From the NCBI RefSeq assembly GCF_901000735.1, contig NC_081541.1, positions 21,760,172 through 21,824,171 on the forward strand: 64,000 nt of DNA. The letters run 5' to 3'. The notes beneath the pieces are model-generated. The model was not told where the DNA came from. It was given only the letters and a program-made list of their open reading frames with translations, and ran no database searches. This stretch comes from Corylus avellana (taxonomy: Eukaryota; Streptophyta; Magnoliopsida; Fagales; Betulaceae). This document shows positions 1 to 10,460 of the stretch, in pieces (within the stretch, counting starts at the first letter, position 1; the number at the start of each line of letters is the position of its first letter). The position numbers were made by a program, and so were the translations under genes.

Positions 1-451
1 AACCTCCGAGTCCTTCAATCTTCCTATAGTACATCTCTTTACCGATTCTCCGTTAGACTCTTCACGAGCAACAGTGGTGTATGATTTGTAAGCTAACACT
101 CTCAAGAACACTTCAACTGTGGGCAAAGCTCAAATCTTTCATAACATCCACACTTGGACACACTCTTTTGGTGATGGAAAATGAATCTAGAGCTCCTATA
201 GGATCATCTTACACACTCTCATCAAGTACCCAAGAACCCTCTAGAGCATATACGAATCTCTAGGAAAAATGGCTCGACCAACTATTTTGAATGGAGATCA
301 AAATCTCATTTTTATAAACTATTATGTAGGTTGCCATTAGAACACTGATGGCACTGTTCGAACAATACTTCATTAGGGTTCCATCATTAACTCCCTAGCA
401 CTTATCAGTGTCTAGGTCATCCATTAGAACGAGCTTTTGACGGGACCTTAC
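1..451. other. AT-rich flank, no gene seen
   Basis: No convincing coding sequence, LTR end or RNA gene is visible. The only open frame of any size, near 81-263, is 60 codons long and has no recognisable domain. The stretch is probably the older DNA into which the TGTAA-type LTR starting at 452 was inserted. Confidence 0.4.
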
Positions 452-681
452 TGTAATACCCCATAAAACACCCGTTTTAAAAAGGATATATTAAAAACGT
501 TGTTAATGATTTCATAAAACATGGTTTTATAACAAAATACTTAATAAGAGTGACCCAACCCCTTGAGTCTTTTAAGGCAAAACCCAGACCCACCCCTTTT
601 TGACCGTACGTACGTCCAATAGTACAGTATGTACGCTCCTATCTTTTAATGAGTACGTACGCCATGGGACCACCGTACGTA
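452..681 (+). mobile_element. S0: left part of long Tekay/Del-like LTR, split by E0
   Basis: The segment starts TGTAATACCCC, typical of long chromoviral (Tekay/Del type) LTRs. It carries several copies of the palindromic word CGTACGTACG. The same motif-rich sequence resumes at 24669 on the far side of E0, so the two pieces are one LTR. No other part of this element is visible, so solo LTR or truncated element cannot be decided. The Tekay assignment rests on the terminal sequence and length and is inferred. Confidence 0.55.
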
Positions 682-2042
682 TGATAAGTGCTAAAATATA
701 CATATTTTAGCCCCTTAATTCACATTTTTTAATCTCCTAGTCTTGTCATTATGTGCTGTTTTATTTCATTTTTGTGTTTTTTTTGTTTTTTTTGTTTTTT
801 TGTTTTTTTTTTAGGTTATTGAAGAAAATGAAGCGTTTCTAGAAAGTTTCGAGCTTAAAGGACAATTTGAGAAAATTCTCCAAGCTTTGGGATCGAGCAC
901 AAGCCATTAGGATCGAGTGCATCCACGCTCGATCGCCCAATACCTAGGATCGAGCGCATCAGCACCCGAGCTCCGAAGCCAGTGGAACGAGTGTAGTAGC
1001 GATCATGCGCACTAGAAGCAAGCTCGAGCGCACGACCTTGGGATCATGCGCACTCGAATTGCCTAGATGCTGCAGAAGCCCCTTTTCACTTCAGATTAGG
1101 TTTTCAGTCCCCAAGTTGAATTAGGAGACTAACCCCCGAGTTTATTAGGTTTTCTAGAGCCTTTAAGGTTTTCCTAAGCCTATAAATAGACCTCTAAGCC
1201 ACATAGAAAAATACACAATTCGAAGATAATTTGGAGCTGTTTCCAGGAGTCGCTTTCGGTTTCTTCTTTTCCTTTTCATTTTAGCTTATTATGTCTAGCT
1301 AAATACTTTTGTTAGGGGCTAGATTGAAGCCCTAATTATATCTTTTTTAGGATTTCAATTATGCCTTTGTACAATCATGGTTTGGTTTAATTAAATTGAT
1401 TAGTTCCTATTTATTTGAATTCCCCATATGAATGTGATTAATCATCATGTGCATATGTGGGTCTGTTAATTTAGTCAATTTGGATGACCGATTCATGGGC
1501 TTAATAAAGTAACAAAAGAATCTCATCACGGGTTCTTGGGATAATCAATATGTGGAACTAGGAGTAGATACTATGCCCTAGGCTTCATATGTTTGTCGAT
1601 TTCCATAGATTTATGTTTCCTTAAAGAACAACTTAGTAAATACCATGCTAAATCCCTTGGGGAAGAAAAGAATTAGAGTAGATGTCATACCTAATTCATT
1701 GCTTAGGGAAATCGATAGTTTAAGGAGTAGATACTATGCTCTTAGGTTAATGACATTAAATATATCAACATGATTGGAACATTAGCGTATTTGTATTTTA
1801 ATTAGTCTGATTAGTGGCAGATGTCAAATCCCTAACCTTTTCATTATCTTTATCTCTTTCAACATTGCAAATCTGTGATGATTTCGCAATTTAATTTGGA
1901 AAATCAGTTTTAAACAAAATTAACAGTCCTCGTGGAAATGATCTCATACTTGCACCCTATACTATCGTTTTGATCTCGTGCACTTGCGAGCAAAACGAAC
2001 CAGGTATTCACCTATTAATTTAGGTGGGTATTTGACACAACA
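682..2042 (+). repeat. E0 5' LTR (family B)
   Basis: The 1361-bp LTR begins TGATAAGTGC and ends TTTGACACAACA. A 10-bp inverted repeat GCTAAAATAT/ATATTTTAGC lies just inside the 5' end (690-711). A pyrimidine-rich tract ending TTAGG near 814 resembles a splice acceptor. Several GATCGAG-type palindromes occur at about 890-1060, a TATAAATA box at 1181-1188, and the conserved block with GTGCACTTGCGAG near the 3' end. The partner LTR is at 23271-24668. Confidence 0.9.
1181..1188 (+). promoter_or_regulatory. E0 LTR TATA box
   Basis: TATAAATA lies in the context CCTATAAATAGACC, which recurs at the same place in the LTRs of E1, E2, E3, G and C. It is the likely core promoter. In the E0 3' LTR the site reads TATAAAGA (near 23806) and is probably weakened. 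Confidence 0.7.
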
Positions 2043-2048
2043 AGTTAT

Positions 2049-2066
2049 TGGTGCCGTTGCCGAGAA
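2049..2066 (+). promoter_or_regulatory. E0 primer binding site, tRNA-Asp type
   Basis: TGGTGCCGTTGCCGAGAA lies six bases after the 5' LTR. It matches the complement of the plant tRNA-Asp 3' end (TGGCGCCGTTGCCGGGGA) with three differences. This primer type is characteristic of Athila-lineage elements. Confidence 0.85.
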
Positions 2067-2577
2067 TTGTTTGAGTCTGTTCAAAATTAATTTTTCATTT
2101 AAGTCTTAATTTTTAAATTCTGTTTTTCTGGTTTCCGTACGAGTAGTCTCGTTCTGCAGCAGTGCGATCGAGCGCACCTTTGGTGCGACCGAGTGCACTG
2201 CTGCAGGGCATTGAACCTACTGTTTTGTTTCCTGCTTTTAATTTTTTCTATTCTACACAAGTACGATCAAGCGCGCCTTGTTGTTCACTCGAGCGCATTC
2301 TCATCCGTACGGCCCTGCGCGCATGAGCGCGCACACACACCTACACAAGTGCAATCGAGCACACTCGTGCAGACTCTCGTGTGACCTACTTCTAGGCCAC
2401 ACACCCCCTGTTCCTGTTATTATCTTTCCCTTGTGCAGCAATTTTTTTTTCTCGTCTGTTTTTCTTCATCTGTGACAGTGTGATCGATCGCACTGAATTG
2501 TGCGATCGAGCGCACTCATCCAGACAGTATTATTGCAGCTGCTGTAATTTCTGATTTTTAACTCTCTTTTTCTTTTT
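2067..2577 (+). other. E0 5' leader with palindromic CGATCG motifs
   Basis: This is the non-coding leader between PBS and gag. It contains many GCGATCGAGCGCAC-like words and their variants, for example around 2163-2200, 2265-2290, 2345-2380 and 2480-2515. Short frames here are by-products of the motif and have no protein similarity that I recognise. Confidence 0.7.
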
Positions 2578-4042
2578 ATGCAAAATCGTGTATCTTAGAG
2601 CTTAAGCCATCATTCCATATGGACATCCAACGAAGAAAAAGAGAGATCTCCAAAGCAGAAGAAAAATTTGAAATGGCGGGAAGGGAAGAAGAAGATGTTG
2701 AAAACCCACCAGTGAGAAGACCTATGAAAAGTTCATTCATTGCACATAACTTTGATAGGCCATCATGCATAGCCTTCCAGCCCATTGTGCAGAGCAACTA
2801 CAATTTATCTCCACATTTGCTCAACATGGTCCCACACTACAGAGGCACACCTTTTAAGGATCCGTACTTGCACATGAGAGACTTCTTCGATCTCTGCAAG
2901 ACTCAGAACACCCAGGGCTTAACCGCGGAAGGAATTAGGATAATTCTTTTTCCTTTTTCCTTAAAAGACAATGCTAAACTCTGGTTGAATTCTTTGGCTG
3001 CAGGATCTATCCATAACTGGGAAGAGTTAGCCACAAAGTTCCCGAAGAAGTTCTTCCTAGCTCAAAAGACAAGGCAACTGAGGAAGGATATTCAGACCTT
3101 CCAGCAAAGAGATGGAGACCTGTTCTTTGAAGCATGGGAGCACTTCAATGAGATACTTCTCAAAGGCCCACACCACAACCTATCTCAAGACGATCAGGTA
3201 CAAGCCTTCTATGAGGGTTTAAATGATTCTAACAAAAGTCTTGTTGATTCAGGGTGTGGAGGTGTGCTTGTGGAGAAGAACATCGAGGAGTCTATAGAAC
3301 TCTTTGAGGCCTTAAGTGAGAATTCCCAACAATTCTCATCTAGAGGAAAACAAGGACTCAAAGGGAAGGGTGTGTATGAAGTAAGCACCACTCGTGGAGT
3401 TCAGACCCAGATGGCAACTATGGCGAAGAAGCTAGACATGATCATGAAAGCCATGACAAACCATAGCATTGCTCCGATTCAAAAAGTAGCACAAGTTGAG
3501 GTATGTGCTATATGTTCCCATGCTGACCATACCACTAAAATGTGTCCTATGTCTTCAATTGCAGGTCAGGAGCAAGTGAACTATGTGGGGCAGAACAATT
3601 ACCCTCTAAATAACAACCCATACTCCAACACTTACAATGCAGGGTGGCGCAACCACCCCAATTTTTCTTGGAGTAACAATCAGAATGTTTTGAATCCTCA
3701 AGGGCAGCAAAGAAATTTCCAGCAAGGAAATAACTACCAAGCTCCACCACAAGTGGGCCACTCAAATCCTAAGCCGAAAAAGAATGATGTTGAAGGTGCT
3801 CCATTCCAATTCTTGACTACACAACAACAGACCAACACTCCACTCTAGCTATTTAGTGATTGAAATCCACTACAAGTCAAGCTATTCAAAAATTAGAGAC
3901 GCTGGTAGGGTATGCTAAAGATCTAAGTGAGAGGAAGAGAGGAGAGTTCCCATCTCAGACCATACAAAACCCAAGAGGCCAAGAGGAGCTCAAGTCTATG
4001 ACAATCCGTCAGAGGGGAGAAGACATAAATAACAATGGGGGA
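2578..4042 (+). pseudogene. gag: E0 gag polyprotein, broken
   Basis: Gag forms the retrotransposon particle and binds its RNA. The long open frame 2619-3848 (409 codons) has the Retrotrans_gag core at about residues 66-200 (HYRGTPFKDPYLH, LFPFSLKDNAKLW, DLFFEAWEHFNE) and a zinc knuckle with C296, C299, H304 and C309. Comparison with E1 and G places the ancestral start at the ATG at 2578; a TAG and a frameshift follow, so 2619 is only the first ATG of the intact stretch. After the TAG at 3846-3848 the frame shifts, and 3860-4042 continues the gag tail (SQAIQKLETL, LSERKRGEFP). There is no protease domain. Family identification is firm; functionality is unlikely. Confidence 0.9.
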
Positions 4043-4630
4043 TAGCAATGAGAAGTACAACAGTTGGGCTGAAGACATTAAACTTAGCGCTCATGGGAGG
4101 CACCCCACAACATATCTTTTTTTTCTATTTGTTTTTCATTTCATTTTATTGCTTTTTTCCTTCTGTTTTCCTTTGTTATTTTAGTAGTTTGTTTTTTAAG
4201 GGAAAAGTGTGCTTGCATTCAAGTTTTGGGGTATGCTATGAGCCATACTTGTTCCAGCCATTTTCCCTGTCACCTAGGTAAGATCTTTCCATGTTATATA
4301 CACATTGGGGACAATGTGTCATTTAAGTTCGGGGGTATGGGAGACACTTACACACATTTTGTCCCTATTTTTTTTTTTGGAAAAAATGCATGTTCATGTT
4401 TGTCTTGAAAATTTTTGTTGATCTAAAAAAAAAATTGTGATTTGATTTTCATTGTTGAGCTTAAAATTTTGAACACATGATCTGAAGATAGAATTTCTAA
4501 GTTGGTTACTTACTTTAGGCAATTGAGAATTCACCATTTTAATATGTTTTGACACAAGCACATTAGCATATCATTTGTGAGGTATGCCATGTGAGCCTGA
4601 TATGTATGTTTCTATGTCTTGGGTGAAGTT
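4043..4630 (+). other. E0 3' non-coding region, first part, with hairpin and PPT-like motifs
   Basis: No gene is present. The block begins with GAAGACATTAAACTTAGCGC, shared with E1 and E3. It includes a PPT-like motif at 4221-4235, a hairpin at 4300-4319 (stem ACACATTG/CAATGTGT, loop GGGA) and a second PPT-like motif AAGTTCGGGGGTATGG from 4325. E1 is inserted after AAGTT (4626-4630); the region resumes at 22456. Confidence 0.8.
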
Positions 4631-5961
4631 TGTTAAGTGCTAAAATATTCATATTTTCAGCCCTTAACTTGCATGTTTTAATCCTTTGGTTTTAGTTAAT
4701 TAGGTCATTTTAATTCATTTTTGTGTTTTCCACACTTTTGTAGGCTTTTGGAAGAAAATGAAGTAAATCTGGAAGATTTGGGCTCAAAGAGAGAAGATGG
4801 GAAAAATGGGAGGCCCTAACACTGCGATCGAGCGCAGTACCAGAGAAGACACAGCACAAAGCAAGCCAGGAGCGATCGACCGCATAACAAAAGAGGATCG
4901 ATCGCAGACTTGCGATCGAGCGCACACGGGTTGCGATCAATAGCACCTGTACACAGGAGACACTTCAAAGCTGCGGCCATGATGCTAATATTTCCATATT
5001 AGGGTTTTTCAACTCCAATGGTAATAAGTTTTGAAACCCTACGAAATTCCTAGGTTTACTAATTTGTCAAGGACTTCTAAAGCCTATAAATAGACCCTTA
5101 AGCCTCTAGAATAGGTATGCTTTGTAAGGAGGAGAATAGGAGCTTTTCAAGTTCAAGTCTCGGGTTTATTCTTTTCCTTTCTTTTATTTTATTTTATGAA
5201 GATGTTTAACATCAACTTTATGTGTAGCTAATTTATTTAGTAGGGCTAGATTGGAGCCCTAGTTATGTTTAGTTAATATTACAATATTGGCGCCTTTGTA
5301 ATGATCTTGTTGTGCTATTTAACTTGATTAATACCTGCTTGCATGAATTCCTCATATGTGTGTACCTGATCAACATATGCATGTGGTATGGACTAGTTAG
5401 TTAAATCAATTTGGATGGCCAAGTCCTGGGTTTAATAAAAGTAACAAAAGAATCCACATCGTGGTTCTCAGGTTAATCAACATGGGAAACCAGGAGTATA
5501 CGCCCATGCCCTAGGCCTCATGTGTTTGTCGATTTCCATAGAGTATATGCTTTCCCAAGGAACAACTTAGTATACACCATGCTAAATCTCTTAGAAAAGA
5601 AAAGAGTTAGAGTATACGCCATGCCTAACTCGTTGCTTAGAGAGATCTATAGCTTAAGGAGTATATGCTATGCCCTTAAGTTGACAAACATTAGATATGC
5701 ATAACATGATCAAAGCATTGGCATATTGTTATATTAGCTGAATATAATTAGTGGTGGATATCAAAGCCCTACCTTTTATTATCACCACTTAAAAAAATCA
5801 ATCTTTGTTTTACTTAAGGAATTTATTTTTAAGCAAAATTCAGCAATCCTCGTGGGAATGATCCTGTACTTGCACCATCTACTACTATGTTGACCTTGTG
5901 CACTTGCAGGTAAAACGTACCATTATTTACCTACTAATTTAGGTAGATATTTGGTACAACA
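4631..5961 (+). repeat. E1 5' LTR (family A)
   Basis: The 1331-bp LTR starts TGTTAAGTGC and ends TTTGGTACAACA. It shows a TTTTGTAGG acceptor-like site ending at 4743, five GCGATCGAGCGCA-like words at 4815-4945, a TATAAATA box at 5085-5092, and a 3' block GTGGGAATGATCC...GTGCACTTGCAGG. The partner LTR is at 21099-22450. Confidence 0.93.
5085..5092 (+). promoter_or_regulatory. E1 5' LTR TATA box
   Basis: TATAAATA in the context GCCTATAAATAGACCC, identical in position and sequence to the other family-A LTRs (9391, 15099, 21574, 47621, 55312). Confidence 0.7.
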
Positions 5962-5967
5962 AGTTTT

Positions 5968-5985
5968 TGGCGCCGTTGCCGGGGA
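5968..5985 (+). promoter_or_regulatory. E1 primer binding site, tRNA-Asp
   Basis: TGGCGCCGTTGCCGGGGA is a perfect complement to the CCA-bearing 3' end of plant tRNA-Asp, six bases downstream of the LTR. Confidence 0.93.
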
Positions 5986-6293
5986 TTGTGGTGATTTTGT
6001 TTAGATTTATTTTCCTGTAGCTGTGTTATTTTAATTTTCAATTTTAAATTTAGTTGTAATAAAAAAATTAAAAAAATCAAAAACTCAAAAATCAAAAAGA
6101 TTTTTCGTTTTCCCTAACTTTTCTGTTTTTTGTTTCAGGTTGGGGATTGGCATTCTGTGATTGCAATCAATCGTCAGCCAAGTGCAATCGAGCGCATTGT
6201 GATCGAACGAGCCAACCTGCAATCGAGCGCAGTTTCAGGGAGCATTCGGACCAGCAGCACTGAGGCTGCCTAACTAAAGAAGCAATTCAGTTG
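5986..6293 (+). other. E1 5' leader with CGATCG-type motifs
   Basis: Non-coding leader. An A-rich stretch at about 6058-6105 precedes decayed copies of the palindromic motif at 6158-6232 (AATCGAGCGCA and GATCGAACGA forms). Gag follows at 6294. Confidence 0.7.
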
Positions 6294-7785
6294 ATGCAAG
6301 GTCGTCGATCTCAAGCCTCAACTGTTATTCCACTCGATCCTGAAATTGAGCGGAGAATTCGACAACGACCTAGAGACAAAGAAGAAGAGGAAGAAATTGA
6401 GATGGAAGATTTGCAAGAGAATCCAATTGGACCAAGACCATTAGAGGCAAATCCACCACGGGTGAAGAGACCGATGAAGCAGGCATTTGTTCCAGCAAAC
6501 CTCCATCAACCCTCATGCATAGCATATCAATTAGAGGTGGAAAGCAGCTATTATATTTCTCCTCAAATCCTTAATGCATTGACTCACTTCAGAGGCACAG
6601 CTGTTGAGGATCCCAACTTGCATCTTAAAGAATTCTTTGATTTATGCAAGTTGCAACATGTCCAAGGCCTAACTCTAGAGAGACTCAGGTTAGTCCTCTT
6701 CCCCTTCTCTTTGAAAGATAATGCTAAACTGTGGTACAATTCCTTGCCTGCAGATTCTAACCATACTTGGGAAGAATTAACCACCAAGTTTCTGAAGAAG
6801 TTTTTCCCAGCCCAGAAGACAAAACAACTTAAAAGGGAACTTCAAATGTTCCAACAACGAGACAGAGATTTGTTCTTTGAGGCCTGGGATCACTTCAATT
6901 CCTTGCTTCTAAAGTGCCCACATCACAACATCCCTCAAGATGAGCAGGTACAAATTTTCTATGAAGGATTAGATGATACTAACAAAGGGATGGTTGATTC
7001 AACTTGTGGAGGAACACTTATGGAGAAGAGTAGTGAGGAAGCAATGGAACTTTTTGAGACATTAAGTGAGCATTCCCAGCAATTCTGCTCAAGAGGAAGG
7101 AGAGGAGTCAAAAGCAAAGGCATGTATGAAGTAAACCTCAGTGGGGGATCGCCCAATTAGATGGATGCTGTAGAAAAGAAGTTGGACATGATTGTCAAGG
7201 GCATGACTGCTCAGAAAATATCACCTCTGCAACAGGACACACCAATCCAGATATGTGCTATTTGTTCTCATCTAGATCACACTACTAAGACGTGTCCCTT
7301 ATCTTCAATTGTAGAGCAAGAAGAGGTGAACTATGTGGGACAAAACAATTACCCCCACAAGAAGAATCCATACTCCAATACTTACAATCCAGGATGGCGC
7401 AACCATCCAAATTTCTCTTGGAGTAATAATCAAGGACAGCAGAAAGGGCCTCAACAAGCAAGCCAACCAAACTCAAAAGTCACAGATGAACCAACTAGAG
7501 AGTATGATACATAACCTGGTGACTTCACAACAGCAATTCACGGCTGATCAAAAACAATTCAATACAAAGACTGATGAAGCCATTCAAAGACTGGAAGTGC
7601 AAATGGGCTAGATAGCAAAGGAGCAGAGTGAGAGGAAGCAGGGAGAATTTTCAGCTCAAACTATACCTAACCCAGGGAGTCACCAGTAGCTGAAAGTAGC
7701 CACATTCCTCAGAGGTCCTGTTCCTGCACCATCAAGAGCACTTGAGCCAAATTCTGAAGAGCTCAAGTGCAGCTCTTCACACTAG
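6294..7785 (+). pseudogene. gag: E1 gag, broken by one stop and a frameshift
   Basis: The start is the ATG at 6294 in MQGRRSQAS, conserved in E2, E3 and G. An acidic N-terminal stretch (KEEEEEIEMEDLQ) precedes the Retrotrans_gag core (HFRGTAVEDPNLHLKEFF, LFPFSLKDNAKLW, DLFFEAWDHFNSLL). A TAG at 7158-7160 replaces a CAG seen in E2. The same frame resumes at 7161 with the zinc knuckle CAICSHLDHTTKTC (CX2CX4HX4C) and a repeat-like NNYPHKKNPYSNTYNPGW segment. A frameshift near 7480-7510 moves the coiled-coil tail (SMIHNLVTSQQQF, EAIQRLEVQMG) to another frame. The tail then jumps to EPNSEELKCSSSH, so the roughly 1.1 kb that holds protease in E3 is missing. Confidence 0.9.
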
Positions 7786-8650
7786 AAGACATTACAGTCA
7801 CAAGTAGAAGTGTTTGAGTAATCCAGGAGCTCAAACGCATCTACTCAAAACAAGTGGTACTGAGGCCACTGAAGGTGGTATAAGTTTTTCTTCTCTTGTT
7901 TTCCATCATATCAATTTCTTTACTTTACATATGTCTCAATTATCCTTTGTGTTTCGTTTTCATTATTGACCTTTATTTTATTTTTCTTTTGTTTTGTTTA
8001 AAAAAAAAAAAAATTATGTTACTACGATCGATCACAACAAGTATGCGATTGAGCGCAGTAACCGAATGTTGGCCCTACACATTCTGTCAGTACGATCGAA
8101 CACACCTTAGGTGCGATCAAATGCACATCTCCCACACATGCACACCCTTGGCCAAATGCGATCGAGCGCACCAAGTGTGGGATCAAGCGCACCAAGTGTG
8201 CGATCGAGCGCACTCGGATAGAATAGCACGTGACCTATTTTAGGTCAGTTTCCCCCAAATTCCCCTCACAATCTCCCAGCGCCGTACAAGTCCCCAAATC
8301 ACCCAATTTCGGCCACCTCCTCTACTAACACACCTACACCATTTTCCACCACTCCAACCACCTCCAGACCACCGCACCATCACTACACGGCCCCATTCTA
8401 CCCCACGACCATCACCCTCATCACATATCACTCATTCCGTCCCATCAACACCCCATCTCCGAACACTCCCCCAACCTCCAATTTTTCTTTTCCTTTTTGC
8501 AATTGTTTGTGTTCATCCACCCACATTGCCTCTGTGTTGGGCATTTCTTTTCTTTGCGGGGGGTTTTGGGCATCTTTTGTTGTATTTTGATACTGTGGTC
8601 ATCAAAAGTGCACACCAACTGTTCGACAAAAGTCCCCAATCAAGCTCAAA
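7786..8650 (+). other. E1 spacer between gag and ORF2
   Basis: A non-coding spacer. It has a T-rich stretch at 7895-8010, then a dense cluster of GCGATCGAGCGCA-like words at 8024-8216, then a C-rich, acceptor-like run up to 8560. In E2 and E3 the run ends in TTTGCAGGG just before ORF2; in E1 the AG has been lost (TTTGCGGGG). ORF2 is therefore probably expressed from a spliced RNA, an inference from sequence only. Confidence 0.6.
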
Positions 8651-8912
8651 ATGCCTAGAACCCGTGCTTCATCCTCCCGAGGGTCCGAGGCCCAAGCTAT
8701 TTCTCCGCTGCCTAGTTTTGAAGAGCGGGAGCTACTGTTTGAGACTACCTTCGCCATTGCGAAGACTTTCAAAACCATGAGGCGACCCATTGGGCGGTCG
8801 CCGAGTTTAAGCGAAGGGGACTCAAGACGCTATTCAAACCGGTCATCTTCACCGCCTACCGGAAGTTGGTCATTGAATTCTATGCCAAACTTTCCCATGA
8901 CTGTGACAATTC
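8651..8912 (+). pseudogene. E1 ORF2, first of three pieces
   Basis: The piece begins MPRTRASSSRGSEAQ, identical in kind to ORF2 of E2 and E3. That protein matches what I recall of the plant domain family called putative plant transposon protein (Transposase_32); the name is historical and its biochemical role is unknown. A short deletion near 8757 (GCCATTGCGAAG against GCCATTCGCAAAG in E2/E3) shifts the frame. E2 is inserted after AATTC (8908-8912), and the coding sequence resumes at 15979. Confidence 0.8.
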
Positions 8913-10150
8913 TGATAAATGCTGAAATATTCATATTTTCAGCCCTTAACTTGCATGTTTTAATCCTTTGGTTTTGGTTAATTAGGTCATTTTAATTCCT
9001 TTTTGTGTTTTTCATACTTTTGTAGGCTTTTGGAAGAAAATGAAGTAAATCTAGATGATTTGGGCTCAAAAAGAGAGAAGGTGGAAAATTGGGAGCTCTC
9101 TAACACTGCGATTGATCACAGGGTACCTGCAATTGAGCGTAGTACCCGAGAAGACAAAGCACAATCCAAGCCAAGAGCGATCGAGCGCATGACAGAAGCA
9201 GGATCGATCACAGACCTGCGATCGAGCGCACACGGGTTGCAATCGATCGAACCCGTGCGCAGGAGACATATCAGGTGGCGGCCAGATTGTCATTCTTTCC
9301 ATATTAGGGTTTTCCAACTCCCAATTGTAATAGGTTTTGAAACCCTACGAAATTCCTAGGTGTACTACTTTGTCAAGGACTTTTAAAGCCTATAAATAGA
9401 CCCTTAAGCCTCTAGAATAGACATGCTTTGTAAGGAGATGAAGAGGAACTCTTCAAGTTCAAGTCTCGGGTTTATTCTTTTCATTTCATTTCTTTTCTTT
9501 ACGAAGATGTTTAACATCAATTTTATGTGTAGCTAATTTAATTAGAAGGGCTAGATTGAAGCCCTAGTTATGTTTAGTTATTATTTCAATATTGGCGCCC
9601 TTGTGATGATCTTGTTGTGCTATTTAACTTGATTAATGCCTACTTACATGAATTCCTCATATGTGTGTGCCTGATCAACATGGGGAACCGGGAGTATATG
9701 CCATGCCCTAGGCCTCATGTGTTTGTCGATTTCCATAGAACATATGCTTTCCTAAGGAACAACTTAGTATACATCATGCTAAATCCCTTAGAAAAGAAAA
9801 GAGCTAGAGTATACGCCATGCCTAACTCGTTGCTTAGGAAAATCTATAGCCTTAGCAGTATACGCCATGCCCTTAGGTTGACAAACATTAGATATGCATA
9901 ACATGATCAAAGCATTGGCATATTGTTATATTTGCTAAATATAATTAGTGGTCGATATCAAAGCCCTACCATTTATTATCATCACTTAGACAATCAATCT
10001 TTGTTTTACTTAAGGAATTTATTTTTAAACAAAAATTCAGCAATCCTCGTGGGAATGATCTTGTACTTGCACCATATACTACTATGTTGATCTTGCAGGT
10101 AAAACGTACAATTATTTATCTATTAATTTAGGTAGATATTTTGTACATCA
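8913..10150 (+). repeat. E2 5' LTR
   Basis: The 1238-bp LTR runs from TGATAAATGC to TTGTACATCA. It is shorter than its partner mainly because of a deletion of over 100 bp between two ATCAACAT words near 9673-9682, plus a small loss near 10095. The TATA box is at 9391-9398 and CGATCG-type words lie at 9108-9255. Confidence 0.92.
9391..9398 (+). promoter_or_regulatory. E2 5' LTR TATA box
   Basis: TATAAATA in the conserved family-A context CCTATAAATAGACCC. Confidence 0.65.
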
Positions 10151-10156
10151 AGTTTT

Positions 10157-10174
10157 TGGCGCCATTGCCGAGGA
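10157..10174 (+). promoter_or_regulatory. E2 primer binding site, mutated
   Basis: TGGCGCCATTGCCGAGGA is the tRNA-Asp complement with two G-to-A changes relative to E1. This is consistent with decay by deamination. Confidence 0.85.
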
Positions 10175-10460
10175 TTGCGGCGAATTTTGTTTAAAATTAT
10201 TTTCCTTTAATTGTGTTATTTTAATTTTCAATTTTTAATTTAGTTAGAAAAAAAAATTCAAAAAGATTTTTTTGTTTTCCCTAAATTTTCTGTTTTCTGT
10301 TTCAGGTTGCAGATTGGCATTTTGTGATTGCAATCAATCGTCAGCCAAGTGCGAGCGAGCGCACTGCAATCGAACGAACCAATCTGCAATCGAGCGTAGT
10401 TCCAGGGAGCATCTGGAACAACATCACTGAAACTGCCTAACTGAAGAAGTAATTCAGTTG

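Noticed and set aside
4710..4946. Repeated minus-strand frames in each family-A LTR
   Set aside because: They follow from the CGATCG palindromes (giving CDRS-like repeats) and LTR copies; lengths and frames vary and no domain is seen.
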